From: Microbacteriaceae bacterium
GTDB lineage: Bacteria; Actinomycetota; Actinomycetes; Actinomycetales; Microbacteriaceae
Assembly (NCBI GenBank): GCA_014378715.1
Contig: JACMNE010000028.1
Location: 1-32,464, forward strand
Direction of reading: 5' to 3'
Length of the DNA: 32,464 nucleotides
This document shows positions 32,435-32,464 of this stretch, piece after piece (positions within the stretch are counted from its first letter, which is position 1; every line of letters begins with the position of its first letter). The translations under genes were made by a program, and so were the position numbers. The notes beneath the pieces were generated by a model. The model did no database searches. It saw nothing but the letters and a program-made list of their open reading frames with translations, and was not told the DNA's origin.

Positions 32435-32464
32435 TGCGTCACACCCCTCACTTCCTCATGACCG
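32434..32464 (+). CDS. Possible start of the next gene, cut by the window edge
   Basis: ATG at 32434 overlaps the glycosylase stop (TGATG), a usual coupled-start layout, and the frame is open for the ten visible codons (MRHTPHFLMT). Too short to recognise. Confidence 0.3.
   Translation, partial: MRHTPHFLMT

Noticed and set aside
1-32464. CRISPR arrays, tRNA/rRNA genes, insertion sequences, integrases
   Set aside because: No regularly spaced identical repeats, no cloverleaf or rRNA sequence, and no transposase or integrase motifs were seen on either strand.

Overview
The window is high-GC, densely packed, mostly plus-strand DNA. It reads as an actinobacterium, most likely of the Microbacteriaceae type. 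The reasons are strong G/C third-position bias, GTG/TTG starts, an actinobacterial-style short NusA, a mycothiol-linked oxidoreductase of the Rv2466c type, and a block whose gene content matches the Mycobacterium tuberculosis glbO-pepN-Rv2466c-rpiB-nei1 neighbourhood. The genus assignment is inference; no rRNA or tRNA gene is present.

Region 1 (1-4720) is a carbohydrate-uptake operon: a GH127 beta-L-arabinofuranosidase (5' end cut by the window), a lipoprotein sugar-binding protein and two ABC permeases. There is no ATPase, so a shared ATPase encoded elsewhere is expected. Its base composition is looser than that of the rest. Region 2 (4793-5791) is a TerC-family membrane protein.

Region 3 (5853-12831) is a tightly overlapping chain headed by proS and followed by MoxR ATPase, DUF58 protein, a small membrane protein, two membrane-anchored vWA proteins and a TPR-like membrane protein. 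This is a Bat-like MoxR/vWA cassette fused to a tRNA-synthetase gene. Region 4 (12925-17658) is the translation/transcription cluster nusA-ylxR-infB-rbfA, with several strong RNA hairpins at its junctions and no rimP in front of nusA. Region 5 (17677-23158) holds mutY, a uridine-kinase-like P-loop protein, a 2-dehydropantoate 2-reductase, truB, two small membrane proteins and ribF. Region 6 (23186-32434) holds glbO, mscS, pepN, an unrecognised protein, an amylosucrase, an Rv2466c-type oxidoreductase, rpiB and a Nei/Fpg glycosylase. The start of one more gene may lie at the right edge.

The most striking non-coding signal is a repeated layout. At eight genes, and at a mini-ORF in front of truB, a TANNNT -10 hexamer sits exactly 6 or 7 nt before the start codon. 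This predicts leaderless mRNAs, and three of the promoter pairs are divergent. The truB case is special: the leaderless start opens an 11-codon ORF whose stop overlaps the truB ATG. A second regulatory candidate is a hairpin that buries the infB Shine-Dalgarno sequence. No stretch longer than 300 bases lacks a gene. No CRISPR array, insertion sequence, integrase, attachment site or replication origin was seen.
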